Origin: Oligoflexia bacterium | GTDB lineage: Bacteria > Bdellovibrionota > UBA1018 | NCBI GenBank assembly: GCA_023701205.1 | Contig: JAMPXJ010000019.1 | Span: 1 to 64,000 of the forward strand | Length of the DNA stretch: 64,000 nucleotides | Direction of reading: 5' to 3' | Shown here: piece after piece, positions 43,438 to 51,790 of the stretch | How positions within the stretch are numbered: position 1 is the first letter of the stretch | How the letters are laid out: each line of letters starts with the position of its first letter | Position numbers and translations under genes: made by a program | Notes under the pieces: model-generated | Database searches by the model: none | The model's input: the letters and a program-made list of their open reading frames with translations, nothing else | Told to the model about the DNA's origin: nothing

Positions 43438-43866
43438 ATGAATCCGGAGATCCGGCAGTACATGGTCAGTCGACCCAGGGTGGTGGAGGCGGGGATGAGC
43501 GTGATCCAGGCCTTCTCGATCATGAAGGACACGGGCTATCACCACCTGCCGGTGGTTGAGCACGGCACGCTTGTCGGAATCATCTCCGATCGGGATATCC
43601 TCGGCGCACTGACCCCGCTTCCCAAGGAGATCCCGAGCGTCCAAGACACCATGAGCCGCGAGCCCCTGAGCGTGAGCCAGGAGACTCCTCTCCGCGAGAC
43701 CCTGGTCCAGATGGCCGCCCGAAACGAGCATTGCGCCGTGATCCGCGATCAGGCCGAGCGCGTGGTGGGGATCTTCACCGCGCGCGACGCGCTGATCGTG
43801 CTGGCGGCATTCCTGAAATGGCAGGAGAGCGAGGGTGAAGCCGCGGCTGAGTTTTCATCAAGGTGA
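43438..43866 (+). CDS. CBS-domain protein
   Basis: A 142-residue protein made of two tandem CBS motifs. Motif one: VSRPRVVEAGMSVIQAFSIMKDTGYHHLPVVEHGTLVGIISDRDIL; the second starts near MSREPLSVSQETPLRE and ends IFTARDAL. Paired CBS units form a Bateman module that binds adenine nucleotides. The start ATG 43438 has GAGGGGGCAAGG upstream; a longer frame from 43384 is less likely. Function is probably nucleotide sensing for a partner not encoded next to it. The 3' end overlaps the convergent ELWxxDGT gene by 9 bp. The gap 43252-43437 holds no recognised feature. Confidence 0.85.
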   Translation: MNPEIRQYMVSRPRVVEAGMSVIQAFSIMKDTGYHHLPVVEHGTLVGIISDRDILGALTPLPKEIPSVQDTMSREPLSVSQETPLRETLVQMAARNEHCAVIRDQAERVVGIFTARDALIVLAAFLKWQESEGEAAAEFSSR

Positions 43867-45279
43867 GGGGGGCAGCCTCCACAGGGATCCGCCACCGGCT
43901 AGAGAAGAAATGGCGAGAAAGGAACCATTCAGGTTGATCAGACCCGTGAGTCCTCCCTTTCCGGGGTCATGGATATCCTGAACCAGTTCCGTCCCGCCTT
44001 CAGTCCCGTCGGTGCGCCAAAGCTCCTCTCCATGAATGCCGTCATTCGCCATGAACCAGAGAAAGCCGTTCAGCGTGAGGTGCCAATTGGTTTGGCTCTC
44101 TACCAAAATAGAGGAAATCCCGGAGCCTTCGCCCGGGTAGATATCCTTGACCAGCCGGGTCCCCGCCTCGCTTCCGTCGGTCCGCCAAAGCTCCGTGCCA
44201 TGGGCTCCGTCATGAGCTGTGAAATAAAGAACGCCATTGATGCTTGTAATCAGGAAGAGGGTGGCTGCCATGGGCGGGGTTGTTCCGGCGAAAACCTTGA
44301 CAAGCGAGCTTCCCTCGGGGGTGCCATCGGTTTTCCAGAGTTCCCGATTGGAGTCCGTGGTCATTAACGTCACATAAAGCGTGGGTCCGACCTCCTGAAA
44401 GAATTCAAGATACATCCAAAAGGGGGAGTAGCTTCTTCCGGGGATGAGCAGAATGGTTCCTGAGAGAGTGCCATCGCTTTTCCAAAAGCCGCTCTGAGTG
44501 CCGAGTGTGCCACTGAAGTAGAGAGAACCGCCTGTGCTGAAGAGAGCGTCTATGGATCCTGTATAAAAATCAGCCGCGACGGTGCCGGCGCTGGTGCCAT
44601 CAGTCTTCCAGAGTCGTGAAGGGGGGGCCTGGCTCACGAAGAAGAGGCTGGACTGGAATGGGATCAGGTAACTCACGTGAGAGGATCCGCTATAGAGTTT
44701 TTCCGTTCCGGCTTCAGTCCCATCGCTCTTCCACAGCTCTCTCTTGCTACTTGCATTGTACGCGGTGAACAAGAGCAGTCCGTTGAAGCTTGTCAGCCAG
44801 AGCGGCGAGGAAGAATCGGCTCCCGGGAGGAGATCCTTGACGAGGAGGGTTCCCGCTTCGGTGCCATCCGTCTTCCAAAGCTCTCTCCCCCTGAGCCCGT
44901 CGTCCGCGGTAAAGAAAATGGTTCCGTCCACTTCGGTAAAAGACGTGGGAGTCGAACCAGCGTTGAATCCGAGCTGATTCGTGAGGGGATTGATATCCTT
45001 GATCCGGTAGGTGCCCGACGCCGTCCCATCCGATCGCCAGAGTTCGGTATTCATCTCGTCACTTCCCGACGAATAGTAGATCCCTCCTGACACCAGTCCG
45101 TTACCAATCAGGGATCCATCCAGCTGGGCCGTCTTGGCAAGCGGCCCGCTCACCGACAAGCGAGTCGGGCCGGGTTGTGTGACGCGGCCGATATACTCGA
45201 GCGAGCAGCCAGGACTTGTGAGCGCGAGCGTGCCCAGGAGAATGATGGCGGGAGCGTGAGCCCGTCGGGTTCGTGGCAT
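43858..45279 (-). CDS. ELWxxDGT-repeat lipoprotein
   Basis: A 473-residue protein. ATG 45279 has AAAGGA upstream and opens a lipoprotein signal (lipobox ALTSPGC). About eight copies of the ELWxxDGTxxGT repeat (TIGR04534 type) run through the mature part, such as ELWRSDGTASGT, ELWKTDGTEAGT, ELWRTDGSEAGT and ELWRTDGTEGGT, spaced ~40-55 residues apart and each followed by a beta strand. This predicts a beta-propeller of about eight blades at the outer membrane. No enzymatic motif. Its codon use is less GC-rich than neighbours. Ends 9 bp inside the CBS gene. Confidence 0.85.
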   Translation of the reverse strand: MPRTRRAHAPAIILLGTLALTSPGCSLEYIGRVTQPGPTRLSVSGPLAKTAQLDGSLIGNGLVSGGIYYSSGSDEMNTELWRSDGTASGTYRIKDINPLTNQLGFNAGSTPTSFTEVDGTIFFTADDGLRGRELWKTDGTEAGTLLVKDLLPGADSSSPLWLTSFNGLLLFTAYNASSKRELWKSDGTEAGTEKLYSGSSHVSYLIPFQSSLFFVSQAPPSRLWKTDGTSAGTVAADFYTGSIDALFSTGGSLYFSGTLGTQSGFWKSDGTLSGTILLIPGRSYSPFWMYLEFFQEVGPTLYVTLMTTDSNRELWKTDGTPEGSSLVKVFAGTTPPMAATLFLITSINGVLYFTAHDGAHGTELWRTDGSEAGTRLVKDIYPGEGSGISSILVESQTNWHLTLNGFLWFMANDGIHGEELWRTDGTEGGTELVQDIHDPGKGGLTGLINLNGSFLAISSLAGGGSLWRLPPSP

Positions 45280-45377
45280 ACGTCCTTTGATTATCCCGCC
45301 AGAAGGGAAGGCCAGGAAGTGTGCCGCGATCGACCCTGGGTCCAGGCAGACCCGGGGCGGGACCTGCCTGAAAACGA

Positions 45378-45788
45378 TCAAGCGGCCTCGGGTGCCCGCC
45401 GTCGCTTCGAGCGCGAGGACGCCGTCCGCTCGGTTTCCTCGCCCGGAAGCCCCTGGTCCGCCTGCTCGCTTTCGTGCCCATGCGGGCTGACCGGAATGCC
45501 GTCTTCGCCCTGAAGCCCGGAGGAGTGCTCATCGCCGCTCATCTCGTCGCCTTCGCGTCCGGGCTCCGACAGGTTCGGCTCGAAGCGGTCCAGCAGCTCG
45601 TCGGCTCCGGGATTTTTTTCGGGATTGTCCTCCGTCTTCGCGCGGCGCTCGATCGCGTCGCCGCGGAGCTCTCCGCTCTCGCACATGTCGAGCTGCTGCT
45701 CGATCGAGCCCGGCGCGCACCGTTCGGGTTCCCGATCGCCGGGATGCAGTCGCTCAGGCAGGCGGCTTTTCTTCTTTCGGGTGAGCAT
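45378..45788 (-). CDS. acidic, probably disordered small protein
   Basis: A 136-residue protein with GGAGG 8 bp before ATG 45788. A basic start (MLTRKKKSRLPER) and basic end (SRSKRRRAPEAA) flank a very acidic middle (EDNPEKNPGADELLDRFEP, PGREGDEMSGDE). Low complexity and few hydrophobics suggest intrinsic disorder. Codons are strongly G/C-ending, so it is probably expressed. No family recognised. It starts ~100 bp from the divergent debranching-type gene. Confidence 0.55.
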   Translation of the reverse strand: MLTRKKKSRLPERLHPGDREPERCAPGSIEQQLDMCESGELRGDAIERRAKTEDNPEKNPGADELLDRFEPNLSEPGREGDEMSGDEHSSGLQGEDGIPVSPHGHESEQADQGLPGEETERTASSRSKRRRAPEAA

Positions 45789-45889
45789 CGGGAGATCCTC
45801 CGGTTTCGAGCGGAGCAATTCCCATGCGCGTCGTCCGCAAAAGGGGATTTCGCGCCCGCGCTGGAGTCATCATTGCAGCCTGGAGGAAT

Positions 45890-48229
45890 ATGGCACAGCG
45901 GGCACCGTTTCCCCTCAACTCGGCCGCTCACGGCGCGCTGGCGCAAGGCCGCGCGGGCGCGGACTGGGTGACGCTCTTCCAGGGTTGGGCGCGGCTGACG
46001 ACGGACCGCTTCGGGGCGATCACGGGTGGTTCTTACGAGGGTTTCTACGCGGGCGACACGAGATTTCTCAGCCGCTTCCGCTTGCTCGCGAACGGCAAGC
46101 CGCTGAAGCACACGTTTTCGGCGCAGATCTCCGCGACCGAATGGTGCGGCATGTTCCTCGAGAGCGGCTCGCCCGAGCCGGGGAATCCAGCGGGAGGCAG
46201 CCGGCCGGGAGGCTCGACCGAGCTGCGCGTGTTGCGCGCCGTGAACGGCGGCTGGGACGAGTCGATTCTCGTGCGCAACAACGGGAGCGAGGCACGACGC
46301 CTGGAGCTTGCGATCGAGATCGTGTGCCCGATCGGGGAGGGGCTGCTCGGGCTCGTTCCGGAGGTGCGCTGGCGCGACGGCGAACCGACGCTGAGCTATG
46401 AGCGGCGCTTCGGGTTCCGTCGTCGGGCGCCCACGCCCGAGCTGAGCGGGTTGTATGGCGCGCGCGCGCCGCGGGACGGGGACGAGGTGCGCCGCGCGCT
46501 GGAGCTCGCGGTTTCCGTCGCGAAAAACGGCGCTGCCGGAGCGCTCGACGGCCAGCTCCTGGAGATCGATACGGGCGAGGAGACGCGCCTGCGCGCGATC
46601 TTCGAGCTCCCTCCCGGCAGGGAGGTCGAGCTCAAGCTTCGCTTCCAGGTCGAGCTCGATAAAACGCGCCTCGCGAGCCGCTCGGGGGCGAGGACCGGCC
46701 CGCTTCCGCGTCCGGAGCGGAGCTCGTCCCAGCCGCGCACGCGGATCCAGACCGGGAACTCCACTCTCAACCTGATCCTGGGCCAGGCCGAGCGCGACCT
46801 CGAGGCGCTGGCGCTGCCGCTTACGCCCGGCGACGAGAGGGGTACGAGCGTCTTCAATGCAGGCATTCCACGCTACATGGGGCTTTTCTCGCGCGATATC
46901 CTCACCACAGCCCTGCAGAGCTCGCTATACAACCCGCGTGCGCTCCGCGAGGCGGTCGAGGGGCTGGCGCTATTCAAGGGCAAGCGCACGGATCCCTGGC
47001 GCGACGAGGAGCCCGATCAGCTTCCGCACGAGGTCCGGATGAATCCCGAGGCGGCCCTCGGCGAAACCAATCGGGAGCTCTACTATGGCGATGTGGTGGC
47101 CACGCCGTTCTGGCTGGTGATCGCGCTCGTGTCCTATCTCTGGGAAGGGGATCGCGAGCTGCTCGTGCGCCAGCGGGCAACGATCCAGAGCTGCTGCGAC
47201 TGGATCGAGCGCCGGCTGGCCCGGGGCAACGGGTTCGTCTACTACGCGCCGGGTACGTCCGAGGGCAATCGTCATCACGCCTGGAAGGATTCGGGCGACG
47301 CGATCGTCGATCGCCACGGGCGCGTCGCCGTACCTCCGCTCGCCACGAGCGAGGTCCAGGGCTTCTGTCATCTCGCGCTGCTAGCGGGCGCGGAGCTGAA
47401 CCTGGCCCTGGGCGAGATTTCCCGCGCCGGGAGGCTCCTGGGACAGGCGCGCGCGCTCAAACGCCGTTTCAACGAGGCCTTCTGGCTCGAGGACCTCAAC
47501 TACTTCGCCGTGGCGCTGGACGGTGACGGCCGGCGGATCGACTCGATCAGCTCCAATCCGGGCCATTGCCTGGGTTGCGGGATCATCGCGCGCGAAAAGG
47601 TCGCTCCGGTCGTCGCCCGCCTCATGTCCGAGGAGCTGTTTTCAGGCTGGGGGATCCGGACGCTTTCTTCGGACAATCCGGCCTTCGATCCCTACTCCTA
47701 TCACCGCGGCTCCGTCTGGCCCGTGGAGAACGCGACTTTCGCGGGCGGCTTCCGTCTCTGCGGCTACGACGAGCACTGCGCGCGCCTCATCGAGGCGCAG
47801 CTCGCGACGGCGACGGTCTTTCCCTCGATGCGGCTGCCCGAGGTGCTGAGCGGGCACGCGCGCGGCGACACCTATCCGATTCCGGGGCTCTATGAAGACT
47901 CCAATCCGCTGCAGGCCTGGTCGGTCTCGGCGATCTTCTTCTTCCTGCTGGTATTGCTCGGGATCCGTCCCGTCGCGCCGCTGGGCGTCCTGGAGGTGCG
48001 GCCTTACCTGCCGGAGTGGCTCCCGTGGATCGAGCTGCGCGGGCTGCGCGTGGGGACCTCGGTGGTGGATCTGCGCTTCTGGCGGGACGCGCGCGGGAGG
48101 TCCCGCTGGCGGGTGCTTTCGAAGGCGGGAACGCTGCGCATCCTGGATGAGCCCGCGGAGCTGAATGCCGAGGCGGCGCTGCTGTCGCGCCTCTCGGGCG
48201 CGATCCGGGGACTCTGGAAATCCGCATGA
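45890..48229 (+). CDS. amylo-alpha-1,6-glucosidase-like glycosidase (GDE_N_bis family)
   Basis: A 779-residue protein distinct from the debranching enzyme at 3218. The N-terminal domain has FGAITGGSYEGFYAGDTRFLSRFRL, the signature of GDE_N_bis (PF14742) proteins. The C-terminal half is an (alpha/alpha)6 barrel with GIPRYMGLFSRDILTTALQSS, LPHEVR, and late DPYSYHRGSVWPVENATFAGGF. The usual annotation is amylo-alpha-1,6-glucosidase or glycogen debranching enzyme; substrates of this subgroup are not well defined. ATG 45890 has GGAGGA two bases upstream; a frame open to 45824 lacks a good site. It is 43 bp before the SDR gene of the polyketide cluster. Confidence 0.85.
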   Translation: MAQRAPFPLNSAAHGALAQGRAGADWVTLFQGWARLTTDRFGAITGGSYEGFYAGDTRFLSRFRLLANGKPLKHTFSAQISATEWCGMFLESGSPEPGNPAGGSRPGGSTELRVLRAVNGGWDESILVRNNGSEARRLELAIEIVCPIGEGLLGLVPEVRWRDGEPTLSYERRFGFRRRAPTPELSGLYGARAPRDGDEVRRALELAVSVAKNGAAGALDGQLLEIDTGEETRLRAIFELPPGREVELKLRFQVELDKTRLASRSGARTGPLPRPERSSSQPRTRIQTGNSTLNLILGQAERDLEALALPLTPGDERGTSVFNAGIPRYMGLFSRDILTTALQSSLYNPRALREAVEGLALFKGKRTDPWRDEEPDQLPHEVRMNPEAALGETNRELYYGDVVATPFWLVIALVSYLWEGDRELLVRQRATIQSCCDWIERRLARGNGFVYYAPGTSEGNRHHAWKDSGDAIVDRHGRVAVPPLATSEVQGFCHLALLAGAELNLALGEISRAGRLLGQARALKRRFNEAFWLEDLNYFAVALDGDGRRIDSISSNPGHCLGCGIIAREKVAPVVARLMSEELFSGWGIRTLSSDNPAFDPYSYHRGSVWPVENATFAGGFRLCGYDEHCARLIEAQLATATVFPSMRLPEVLSGHARGDTYPIPGLYEDSNPLQAWSVSAIFFFLLVLLGIRPVAPLGVLEVRPYLPEWLPWIELRGLRVGTSVVDLRFWRDARGRSRWRVLSKAGTLRILDEPAELNAEAALLSRLSGAIRGLWKSA

Positions 48230-48272
48230 CGGGGAAATCGGCATCACGGGGGAAACCCGAAAAGGAGGAAAG

Positions 48273-49310
48273 ATGAAAAACAGCCGTTATCAGGGATTCA
48301 CGGTCGTCGTGACCGGCGCCAGCTCGGGCTTGGGCCGCGCGACCGCGCTCGAGTTCGCCCGGCAGGGCGCGAACCTCGGCCTCATCGCGCGCGGGAAGGA
48401 AGGGCTGGACTCCCTGGCCTTCGAGCTCCGCGCGCTGGGGCGCGAGGCAGAGGTCTGCGTGGCCGACGTGGCGGATGCCCAGGCCGTGACCGAAGCAGCG
48501 CGCCGGGTGGCCGAGCGCTTCGGCGGGATCGACATCTGGGTGAACAACGCCGCGGTGTCGATCTACGGCGAGCTCGATCAGGTCCCGCTGCCGGAGCTGC
48601 GGCGGGTGATGGACGTGAACTTCTTCGGGCAGCTCCACGGCGTGCGCGCGGCGTTGCCCTATCTCGAAAACAGCCGCCGTGGCCGGATCATCGGCATCCT
48701 GAGCGTGCTCGCCGAGGCGGCGGTGCCGCTTCAGGGCGTCTACACCGCGGCGAAGCACGCGCTCCACGGGATGTACCAGAGCCTGGCCGAGGAGCTGCTC
48801 CACCGGCGATCGCGGGTGAAGGTCAGCGTCGTCTTCGCGCCATCGATGGCGACCCCGCTCTTTGACCATGCGAAAAGCTATATGGGCTATCTCCCCAAGC
48901 CCGTCGGCCCCGTGAGTTCCCCGGAGCACTACGCCCGGATCATCGCGCGGGAGGCGTGGCGTCCGCGCTTCCGGAGCGTGCACGGCTTGCAGGCGTCCGC
49001 CGGCCTTTTCTTCTTTCAACGGCTGCCGTGGCTCTCGATCCTCTTCGAGGGCAAGACGGCCTATCGCGGCCAGCGCGGGCGGGAGCCCAAGGGGATCGCC
49101 GACGGCGACAATCTCTTTCAGCCGATGTCGGGTACCTTCTCGGTTCGGGGCACGCATCGGCCGACGCGGGGGCTCGACACGCTGGAGACCTTCGGCGGGA
49201 TCGCGCTTACCGCGCTCGCGGCGCTCCTCGCGCTGCGGCTCTGGCAGCTGAGCGTCCGTCCGGCGCTGAACGAGGGGCGGGAAACGACGGAAAGCGCGGA
49301 GGCCGCCTGA
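48273..49310 (+). CDS. short-chain dehydrogenase/reductase (SDR), polyketide cluster
   Basis: A 345-residue SDR. The cofactor motif TGASSGLGRA is at residues ~14-23, NNAAVS at ~90, and the active-site Tyr-x3-Lys is YTAAKHA near 160. AAAGGAGGAAAG precedes ATG 48273, a very strong ribosome site. Beyond the classical ~250-residue fold is a ~95-residue C-terminal extension with a hydrophobic helix (FGGIALTALAALLALRLW), suggesting membrane attachment. First gene of a five-gene cluster with a type III PKS; probably reduces a keto group of a polyketide or acyl intermediate. Substrate unknown. Confidence 0.85.
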   Translation: MKNSRYQGFTVVVTGASSGLGRATALEFARQGANLGLIARGKEGLDSLAFELRALGREAEVCVADVADAQAVTEAARRVAERFGGIDIWVNNAAVSIYGELDQVPLPELRRVMDVNFFGQLHGVRAALPYLENSRRGRIIGILSVLAEAAVPLQGVYTAAKHALHGMYQSLAEELLHRRSRVKVSVVFAPSMATPLFDHAKSYMGYLPKPVGPVSSPEHYARIIAREAWRPRFRSVHGLQASAGLFFFQRLPWLSILFEGKTAYRGQRGREPKGIADGDNLFQPMSGTFSVRGTHRPTRGLDTLETFGGIALTALAALLALRLWQLSVRPALNEGRETTESAEAA

Positions 49311-49318
49311 GGAAGGGT

Positions 49319-50170
49319 TTGAACACCGGTACTCGAGCCGTTCAGGAGCATTATGACCGCCTGGCATTGCTGTATCGGGCGCTGTGGGGCGAGCATATCC
49401 ATCACGGCTACTGGGGCTACGTCGGCGAGCGCCGCAGCGACGAGCCGCCCTGGCTCGCGCAGCTGCGCCTGATCGAGAAGCTGGTGGATTTTTCGGGACT
49501 CCCGCCGCGCTCCGTCGTCCTGGACGTGGGCTGCGGAACCGGTGGCGCCTCCTTCTGGCTCGCCGAGCAGCACGCCTGCGAGGTGCTCGGCATCAACATC
49601 AGCCCCGTGCAGCTGAAAATCGCCCGGGAGCATCTGCGGCTCAAGAATCTCGACGATAAAGTCCGCTTCGCGCGGATGGATGCGAGCCGGCTGCGGCTTC
49701 CGGCCAGCCGCTTCGACGCGCTCTGGGCGGTGGAGAGCGTGGAGCATCTCGCCGACAAGGCGGGCTTCCTCTCGCAGGCGGCGCGCCTGCTGCGCCCCGG
49801 GGGAACGCTCGCCATCGCGAGCTGGCTCTCGGGGCCCGGCGCCGACACCCCCAAAGGGCGGAAGCTCCTGGAGAAGATCCGTACCGCGATGCTTTGCTCC
49901 TCTCTGCCGACTCGCGAGGACACGCTGAGGTGGATCACCGAGGCGGGCTTCGCGCGCGCGGAGTCCCGCGACATCAGCCGCGAGGTGGCGCCGACCTGGG
50001 GCTATTGCCTGGACATCATCGAGCGGCCCGGGGTCTGGACGCTTTCGCGGGTGATGGGCGACGCGGTGGCGAGATTCGTCGATGCCTTCGAGCTGATGGT
50101 CGAGGCGTACTCCTCGCGCGCGCTCGCGTACGGGCTATTCGCCGCGCGCAAGGAGGGATCCGCGCCGTGA
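49319..50170 (+). CDS. SAM-dependent methyltransferase, polyketide cluster
   Basis: A 283-residue class I methyltransferase. The N-terminus (HYDRLALLYRALWGEHIHHGYW) is the pattern of gamma-tocopherol / sarcosine-glycine-like methyltransferases. Motif I is VVLDVGCGTGGASFWLA, followed by GINISPVQL, FARMDASRLRLP and the LLRPGGTLAI motif. The start is TTG 49319 with GAGGAAGG overlapping the SDR stop; no in-frame ATG precedes the conserved N-terminus. It ends by a GTGA overlap with the type III PKS gene. Likely C- or O-methylates the aromatic product. Confidence 0.85.
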   Translation: MNTGTRAVQEHYDRLALLYRALWGEHIHHGYWGYVGERRSDEPPWLAQLRLIEKLVDFSGLPPRSVVLDVGCGTGGASFWLAEQHACEVLGINISPVQLKIAREHLRLKNLDDKVRFARMDASRLRLPASRFDALWAVESVEHLADKAGFLSQAARLLRPGGTLAIASWLSGPGADTPKGRKLLEKIRTAMLCSSLPTREDTLRWITEAGFARAESRDISREVAPTWGYCLDIIERPGVWTLSRVMGDAVARFVDAFELMVEAYSSRALAYGLFAARKEGSAP

Positions 50171-51303
50171 TCTTCCTCTCGGAGCTCCGATCGCTCACGC
50201 CGCGCTATCTCACGCCTCAGGAAAAGACGCTGGAATGGCTGGCCCTGGCGCATCACGAGGCGGAGCGCAAGGCGGGTCACGCCGGAGAGCGCGCCGATTT
50301 CGAGCGCCTCGCGCACCGCTTCGGCTGCGCTCCGGCGGCGATCGCCTTCCGCGGCCACGAGCTCGAGGACTTCACGCATCTGGACTTCGCCCGCATGCGC
50401 GTTTTCGGGGCTTCCGCGCCCGCCCAGGGCGCCGGCGCGAGCGTCCGCTCGGAGCTCTTCGGCCAGAGCGCCGCGCGCGCGTTTGAGGCCCTGTTGGAGG
50501 GCACGGAGGCCCCCGAGGCGCTCCTTCATGTCACCTGCACGGGGATCCGCTCGCCGAGCGCGGCGCAGGAGCTCGTCGGCGCGCGCGGCTGGGGCACCCG
50601 CACCGAGGTCACCCATGCCTACCAGATGGGGTGCTATGCCGCGATCCCCGCGGTCCGCCTCGCCGAGGGCGCGCTCCTGCGGGGGGCGCGCGAGGCGCGG
50701 ATCGTCCACACCGAGCTCTGCACGCTTCACCTGAACCCCGCCGAGCATGCCCCCGAGCAATGGGTGCTTCAGAGCCTCTTTGCGGACGGCTTCATCGCGT
50801 ATCTGGCGACGGCGCGCGAGCCGGCGGGGCCGGCTTTCGGCGTCCTGGCTTCAGCCGAGCACCTCCTGCCCGGCACCGCCGAGGCGATGCGCTGGAACGT
50901 CTCGGAATGGGGGATGCGCATGAGCCTCGCGCGCTCCGTGCCAGCGGAGCTCGCGAGCGCCTTGCCGACTTTCCTCGAAACGCTCTTTTACCGGGCTGGC
51001 CTGAGCTTCGAGCGGGAGGCGGCCTCCTGCCGTTTCGCGATCCATCCCGGCGGCCCGCGCATCATCGAGAGCGCGCGCGAGGCGCTGGGGCTGCGCGAAG
51101 ACCAGGTCGCCGCGAGCCGGGCGGTCCTGCGCGAGCGCGGGAACATGTCCTCGGCGACGTTGCCCCATGTCTGGGCCCGGCTGGCGCACGATCCGGACGT
51201 GAGAGAAGGCGACAAGGTCGCGAGCCTGGCCTTCGGCCCGGGACTTACGCTCTGCGGCCTGCTGCTGGAAAAACGCGGGAACTCGCCGAGGGAATCCCCA
51301 TGA
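50167..51303 (+). CDS. type III polyketide synthase (chalcone-synthase-like)
   Basis: A 378-residue homodimeric ketosynthase making polyketides from acyl-CoA starters and malonyl-CoA. The catalytic triad is visible: Cys156 in MGCYAAIPAVRLAEG, His293 in IHPGGPRIIES and Asn326 in RGNMSSATLPHVW. The closing GPG loop reads FGPGLTLCG. VTCTG (residues ~119-123) is also typical. The start is GTG overlapping the methyltransferase stop. Bacterial type III PKSs commonly make alkylresorcinols, alkylpyrones or naphthalenes; with adjacent methyltransferases and an SDR, a methylated phenolic lipid is likely but not proven. Confidence 0.93.
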   Translation: MIFLSELRSLTPRYLTPQEKTLEWLALAHHEAERKAGHAGERADFERLAHRFGCAPAAIAFRGHELEDFTHLDFARMRVFGASAPAQGAGASVRSELFGQSAARAFEALLEGTEAPEALLHVTCTGIRSPSAAQELVGARGWGTRTEVTHAYQMGCYAAIPAVRLAEGALLRGAREARIVHTELCTLHLNPAEHAPEQWVLQSLFADGFIAYLATAREPAGPAFGVLASAEHLLPGTAEAMRWNVSEWGMRMSLARSVPAELASALPTFLETLFYRAGLSFEREAASCRFAIHPGGPRIIESAREALGLREDQVAASRAVLRERGNMSSATLPHVWARLAHDPDVREGDKVASLAFGPGLTLCGLLLEKRGNSPRESP

Positions 51304-51313
51304 GGGAATCTCC

Positions 51314-51790
51314 ATGAGGAACTATCCGACCTTGCTCATGCTGCCGGCGATCTTCCAGAGCGTGGCGGTGCTCAGCGACGAGCTGGTCTTTCATCGCAAG
51401 AGAGGCCTGCCCCGCTGGGAGCGCCTGGGCCATCCGCTGGACACGCTCAGCGTCGTGGCGTGCCTGCTCTGGCTCCTGACCCGGCCCTTCACTCCGCACG
51501 CGCTCGCCATCTACGTGCTGCTCGCGCTCTTCTCGACACTTCTCGTGACCAAGGACGAGTGGGTGCACGCGAGCCACTGTCCGCCTGGCGAGCACTGGCT
51601 TCATTCGATCCTCTTCGCGTTGCATCCGATGATGCTGGGCGCGGCGGCGGGGCTGTGGTTTCTCGCGGTCGATGGCAAGGATTCGGGCCTGTTCTTTCCG
51701 GTCATCGGCGCGCAGGCAGCGCTCGCCGCGTCGTTCGCGGTTTACCAGGCGGTCTACTGGAACTTCCGCGACCGGAGGTCGCGCGCTTGA
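51314..51790 (+). CDS. His-rich integral membrane protein, polyketide cluster
   Basis: A 158-residue protein with four or five hydrophobic segments (LLMLPAIFQSVAVL, LDTLSVVACLLWLL, LAIYVLLALFSTLL, HPMMLGAAAGLWFLA, GAQAALAASFAVYQAVYW). The loop between helices contains KDEWVHASHCPPGEHWLHSILFALHP, in which several His, Asp and Glu residues cluster (D-E-W-V-H, E-H-W-L-H, L-H-P). This resembles a metal-binding site as in membrane hydroxylases or desaturases, but spacing does not match those families exactly. It is 10 bp after the PKS gene and overlaps the next gene (TTGA). Possibly oxidises the product or anchors the complex. Confidence 0.75.
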   Translation: MRNYPTLLMLPAIFQSVAVLSDELVFHRKRGLPRWERLGHPLDTLSVVACLLWLLTRPFTPHALAIYVLLALFSTLLVTKDEWVHASHCPPGEHWLHSILFALHPMMLGAAAGLWFLAVDGKDSGLFFPVIGAQAALAASFAVYQAVYWNFRDRRSRA

